From positions 496,001-560,000 of the forward strand of contig NZ_CP059162.1 in assembly GCF_013466605.1 (NCBI RefSeq): a DNA stretch of 64,000 nucleotides, written 5' to 3'. The notes beneath the pieces were generated by a model. The model saw nothing but the letters and a program-made list of their open reading frames with translations, was not told where the DNA came from and searched no databases. Of this stretch, positions 60,667 through 64,000 are shown in pieces. The stretch is from Pseudomonas chlororaphis subsp. aurantiaca (GTDB lineage: Bacteria; Pseudomonadota; Gammaproteobacteria; Pseudomonadales; Pseudomonadaceae). How positions within the stretch are numbered: position 1 is the stretch's first letter; every line of letters starts with the position of its first letter. A program made the position numbers and the translations under genes.

Positions 60667-63600
60667 TCAGCCGATGGTCATCAGGCTGGCGTTGCCGCCG
60701 GCCGCCGCGGTGTTGACGCTCAAGGCGCGCTCGATCACCAGGCGTTCCAGGGCAATCGCGGTTTCGCCTTGCGACAGGCCATGAACCCCGACGATGGCGC
60801 CGGCACGCTTGGCCACTTGCTGGCAGACCGCGCGCAACTGGTCGGAGTGGCCGTGATGCAGGACCGCATCGAACACCACTTCGTCCTTGGTCCAGTCGGC
60901 CACGCGCTGGATGCGCGCTTGCACTTCCTTCGGCAGGCGGGCGTAGAGCGCCTTGCCCGGCTCGCCTTCCGGCCAGACCGCCGAACCGCCTACGGCCAGG
61001 ACGGCAGCCAGTTGGCTCAGCAAGTCGCCTTCGACTTCCGCCAGGCACAGCACGTGTTCACGCGGCAGGATCGCATAGCTATTGCGTTCGCCGGTCGGGC
61101 CGGCCAGGACGCGGGTGACACCGCTCTGCGATTGCGCCGCGAACTGCACGCACAGGGCGCTGAGCTCGGCCAGCTTGTTGCTGGCAGCCCAGGCTTGCAG
61201 GGCGCTCAGCGGCTTGCTCATGGCATCGCGCAGGCGCACGTCCGGGGCGTTCAGGGCGTCGCCACGGGCGAACGACTGCTCGATGGCGTCGGTCGGACGG
61301 GTCGACAGCAGGCGGTACAGGTACAGCGGGCCACCGGCTTTCGGACCGGTGCCCGACAGGCCTTCGCCGCCGAATGGCTGCACGCCGACCACGGCACCGA
61401 CGATGTTGCGGTTGACGTAGATGTTACCGGCGTTGACGTTGTCGATCACCTTGGCGATGGTCTCGTCGATGCGGGTGTGCACGCCCAGGGTCAGGCCATA
61501 GCCGGAGGCGTTGATCTGCGCGATCAGCTGGTCGATGTCCTTGCGCTTGTAGCGCACCACGTGCAGCACCGGACCGAAGATCTCCCGTTGCAGCTCGTCG
61601 AAGCTTTCCAGCTCGATCAAAGTCGGCATCACGAAGGTGCCGCGCTTGATTTCTTCGCCATCGGCGATCGCCACCTGATACACGCTGCGGCCTTTGTCGC
61701 GCATGGCCTGGATGTGTTTCTCGATGCCGGCCTTGGCTTCGGCGTCGATCACCGGGCCGATGTCCACGGACAGGCGCTCGGGGTTGCCCAGGCGACTTTC
61801 TGCCATGGCGCCCTTGAGCATTTCGATCACGCGGTCGGCGGAGTCTTCCTGCAGGCACAGTACGCGCAGGGCCGAGCAACGCTGGCCGGCGCTGTCGAAG
61901 GCCGAGGAGACGACGTCGATCACCACTTGTTCGGTCAGGGCCGAGGAGTCGACGATCATCGCGTTCTGGCCACCGGTTTCGGCGATCAGCGGGATTGGCC
62001 GGCCCTGGGCATCCAGGCGGCCGGCGACATTGCGTTGCAGCAGGCGCGCGACTTCGGTGGAACCGGTGAACATCACGCCTTTGACCCGATCGTCGCCCAC
62101 CAGGCGGGCACCGACGGTTTCGCCGCGGCCCGGCAGCAGTTGCAGCACACCTTCCGGAATGCCGGCTTCGAGCATCAGGCGCACGGCCTGCGCGGCGACT
62201 AGAGGTGTCTGTTCGGCTGGCTTGGCCAGGACCGGGTTGCCGGCGGCGAGGGCGGCGGCGACCTGGCCGCTGAAGATCGCCAGCGGGAAGTTCCACGGGC
62301 TGATGCAGACCACCGGACCCAGCGGGCGGTGCGCGTCGTTGCTGAAGTCGTTGCGTGCCTGCACCGCGTAGTAGCGCAGGAAGTCCACGGCTTCGCGCAC
62401 TTCGGCGATGGCGTTGGCAAAGGTCTTGCCGGCTTCGCGGGCCAGCAGGCCCATCAGCGGCTGGATCTCGCCTTCCATCAGGTCGGCGGCGCGTTCGAGG
62501 ATCGCCGCGCGCTCGGCCGGCGGCGTGGCCTGCCAGATTGGCGCGGCGTTCAGCGCGCACTGGATGGCGTTGTCGACGTCTTCGACCGTGGCTTCCTGGA
62601 CATGGCCGACCACGTCGCGGTGATCGGACGGGTTCAAGACCTGCGCCGGGGGTTCGCTGCTGGAGGCGCAACCGAGCATCGGCGCGGCTTTCCAGTTGTT
62701 GTGGGCGGTGGCCAGCAGGGCACAGGACAACGACGCCAGGCGGTGTTCGTTGGCCATGTCGATGCCGGCGGAGTTGGCGCGCTCGCTGCCGTACAGGTCA
62801 CGCGGCAATGGAATGCGTGGATGCGGCAGGCCGAAGCCGCCTTCCAGGGTCGCCATCTGCTCGATCTGGCTGACCGGGTCGGCCACCAGTTCCTGGATGG
62901 AGATGGATTGGTCGGCGATGCGGTTGACGAACGAGGTGTTGGCGCCGTTTTCCAGCAGGCGGCGCACCAGGTAGGCCAGCAGGGTTTCGTGGGTACCGAC
63001 CGGTGCGTACACGCGGCACGGACGGTTCAGCTTGCCATCGGCGACCTTGCCTACCACCTGTTCGTACAGCGGTTCGCCCATGCCGTGCAGGCACTGGAAC
63101 TCGTACTGGCCCGGGTAATAGTTCTGACCGGCAATGTGGTAGATGGCCGACAGCGTGTGGGCGTTGTGGGTGGCGAACTGCGGGTAGATGACTTCCGGTA
63201 CCGACAGCAGCTTGCGGGCGCAGGCAATATAGGAAACGTCGGTGTACACCTTGCGGGTGTAGACCGGATAGCCTTCCAGGCCTTCGACTTGGGCGCGCTT
63301 GATCTCGCTGTCCCAGTAGGCGCCTTTCACCAGGCGGATCATCAGGCGGTGACGGCTGCGGCGCGCCAGGTCGATCACGTAGTCGATCACGTACGGGCAG
63401 CGCTTCTGGTAGGCCTGGATCACGAAGCCGATACCGTTCCAGCCGGTCAGCTGTGGCTCGAAGCACAGGCGCTCGAGCAGATCCAGCGACAGCTCCAGGC
63501 GGTCGGCCTCTTCGGCGTCGATGTTCAGGCCGATGTCGTATTGCTTGGCCAGCAGGGTCAGCGACAGCAGGCGCGGGTACAGCTCGTCCATCACACGCTC

Positions 63601-64000
63601 GTACTGGGCGCGGCTGTAGCGCGGGTGCAGGGCCGAGAGCTTGATCGAGATGCCCGGGCCTTCATAGATGCCGCGACCGTGGGAAGCCTTGCCGATCGAG
63701 TGGATGGCCTGCTCGTAGGACGCCAGGTATTTCTGCGCGTCGTGCTCGGTCAGTGCCGCTTCGCCGAGCATGTCGTAGGAATAACGGAAGCCCTTGGCTT
63801 CGAACTTGCTGGCGTTGGCCAGGGCTTCGGCGATGGTTTCGCCGGTGACGAACTGCTCGCCCATCAGGCGCATGGCCATGTCGACGCCCTTGCGGATCAT
63901 CGGCTCGCCGCTCTTGCCGATGATGCGGCTCAGGGACGAGGTCAGGCCGGCTTCGTTATGGGTGGCGACCAGTTTGCCGGTCAGCAGCAGGCCCCAGGTG
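60667..64000 (-). CDS. putA: PutA, bifunctional proline dehydrogenase / P5C dehydrogenase (5' end outside window)
   Basis: PutA oxidises proline to glutamate in two steps. The N-terminal ~200 residues, including the ribbon-helix-helix DNA-binding domain, lie beyond base 64000. The frame continues upstream of the ATG at 63900 (GLLLTGKLVATHNEAGLTSS), which shows this is not the real start. The PRODH barrel contains YSRAQYERVMDE and LVKGAYWDSEIKRAQVEGL. The P5CDH domain has the ALDH motifs SPWNFPLAIFSG, FTGSTEVARLLQR, the catalytic Cys in SAGQRCSALRVL, and VGVQPFGGEGLSGTGPKAGG. At least 1110 residues are present of about 1317. Confidence 0.96.
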   Translation of the reverse strand, partial: TWGLLLTGKLVATHNEAGLTSSLSRIIGKSGEPMIRKGVDMAMRLMGEQFVTGETIAEALANASKFEAKGFRYSYDMLGEAALTEHDAQKYLASYEQAIHSIGKASHGRGIYEGPGISIKLSALHPRYSRAQYERVMDELYPRLLSLTLLAKQYDIGLNIDAEEADRLELSLDLLERLCFEPQLTGWNGIGFVIQAYQKRCPYVIDYVIDLARRSRHRLMIRLVKGAYWDSEIKRAQVEGLEGYPVYTRKVYTDVSYIACARKLLSVPEVIYPQFATHNAHTLSAIYHIAGQNYYPGQYEFQCLHGMGEPLYEQVVGKVADGKLNRPCRVYAPVGTHETLLAYLVRRLLENGANTSFVNRIADQSISIQELVADPVSQIEQMATLEGGFGLPHPRIPLPRDLYGSERANSAGIDMANEHRLASLSCALLATAHNNWKAAPMLGCASSSEPPAQVLNPSDHRDVVGHVQEATVEDVDNAIQCALNAAPIWQATPPAERAAILERAADLMEGEIQPLMGLLAREAGKTFANAIAEVREAVDFLRYYAVQARNDFSNDAHRPLGPVVCISPWNFPLAIFSGQVAAALAAGNPVLAKPAEQTPLVAAQAVRLMLEAGIPEGVLQLLPGRGETVGARLVGDDRVKGVMFTGSTEVARLLQRNVAGRLDAQGRPIPLIAETGGQNAMIVDSSALTEQVVIDVVSSAFDSAGQRCSALRVLCLQEDSADRVIEMLKGAMAESRLGNPERLSVDIGPVIDAEAKAGIEKHIQAMRDKGRSVYQVAIADGEEIKRGTFVMPTLIELESFDELQREIFGPVLHVVRYKRKDIDQLIAQINASGYGLTLGVHTRIDETIAKVIDNVNAGNIYVNRNIVGAVVGVQPFGGEGLSGTGPKAGGPLYLYRLLSTRPTDAIEQSFARGDALNAPDVRLRDAMSKPLSALQAWAASNKLAELSALCVQFAAQSQSGVTRVLAGPTGERNSYAILPREHVLCLAEVEGDLLSQLAAVLAVGGSAVWPEGEPGKALYARLPKEVQARIQRVADWTKDEVVFDAVLHHGHSDQLRAVCQQVAKRAGAIVGVHGLSQGETAIALERLVIERALSVNTAAAGGNASLMTIG

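Overview
The window is chromosomal DNA from a GC-rich gammaproteobacterium, almost certainly a Pseudomonas of the fluorescens/chlororaphis type. This rests on the gene order rpmE-nuclease-maeB-mrcA-pilMNOPQ-aroKB-damX-gltBD-hemE, on Pseudomonas-type REP sequences (arms close to GTAGCCGCTGCCGCAG), and on the protein sequences. The species cannot be fixed from the sequence alone.

Positions 1-26155 are mostly core genome: priA (cut by the left edge, minus strand), rpmE, a secreted SNase-fold nuclease, NADP-type malic enzyme (maeB), PBP1A (mrcA, minus), the type IV pilus assembly operon pilMNOPQ, shikimate genes aroK and aroB, a DamX-like SPOR protein, both glutamate synthase subunits, hemE, a small periplasmic OB-fold protein, and a divergent MFS transporter/LysR pair laid out like E. 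coli ynfM/ynfL.

Positions 26216-45419 hold one very compact minus-strand operon of 22 genes, most joined by 1-25 bp overlaps. It is an aryl polyene (APE) pigment cluster. Gene order follows the ape genes: chain-length factor, acyltransferase, two ACPs, COG4648 membrane protein, ligase-dehydratase fusion, glycosyltransferase, LpxL-type acyltransferase, ammonia lyase, thioesterase, LolA-like carrier, MMPL exporter, CPA2-type antiporter, flavin-dependent halogenase-like enzyme, methyltransferase, DUF3261 lipoprotein, then KS-DH-KR-KS and two small envelope proteins. The proposed logic is that the ammonia lyase makes an arylacrylate starter and the ligase loads it on an ACP. The KS/KR/DH enzymes then build the polyene. 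The methyltransferase and halogenase-like enzyme may tailor it. The acyltransferases and glycosyltransferase anchor it to a lipid, and MMPL/LolA/lipoproteins move it to the outer membrane. The halogenase-like gene, the antiporter and a REP pair lying inside the LolA-like reading frame are the most unusual points.

An intact IS30-family element (45643-46878) lies 112 bp upstream of the predicted APE promoter. It separates the operon from an orphan parA and a trxC. A higBA toxin-antitoxin pair with a 40-bp-spaced direct repeat in its promoter follows.

Positions 49159-64000 return to core genes: selO, mscK, nhaP2 (TTG start), a chemoreceptor, a zapB-like gene with zapA, a 600-residue acyl-CoA dehydrogenase, and putA, which runs off the right edge.
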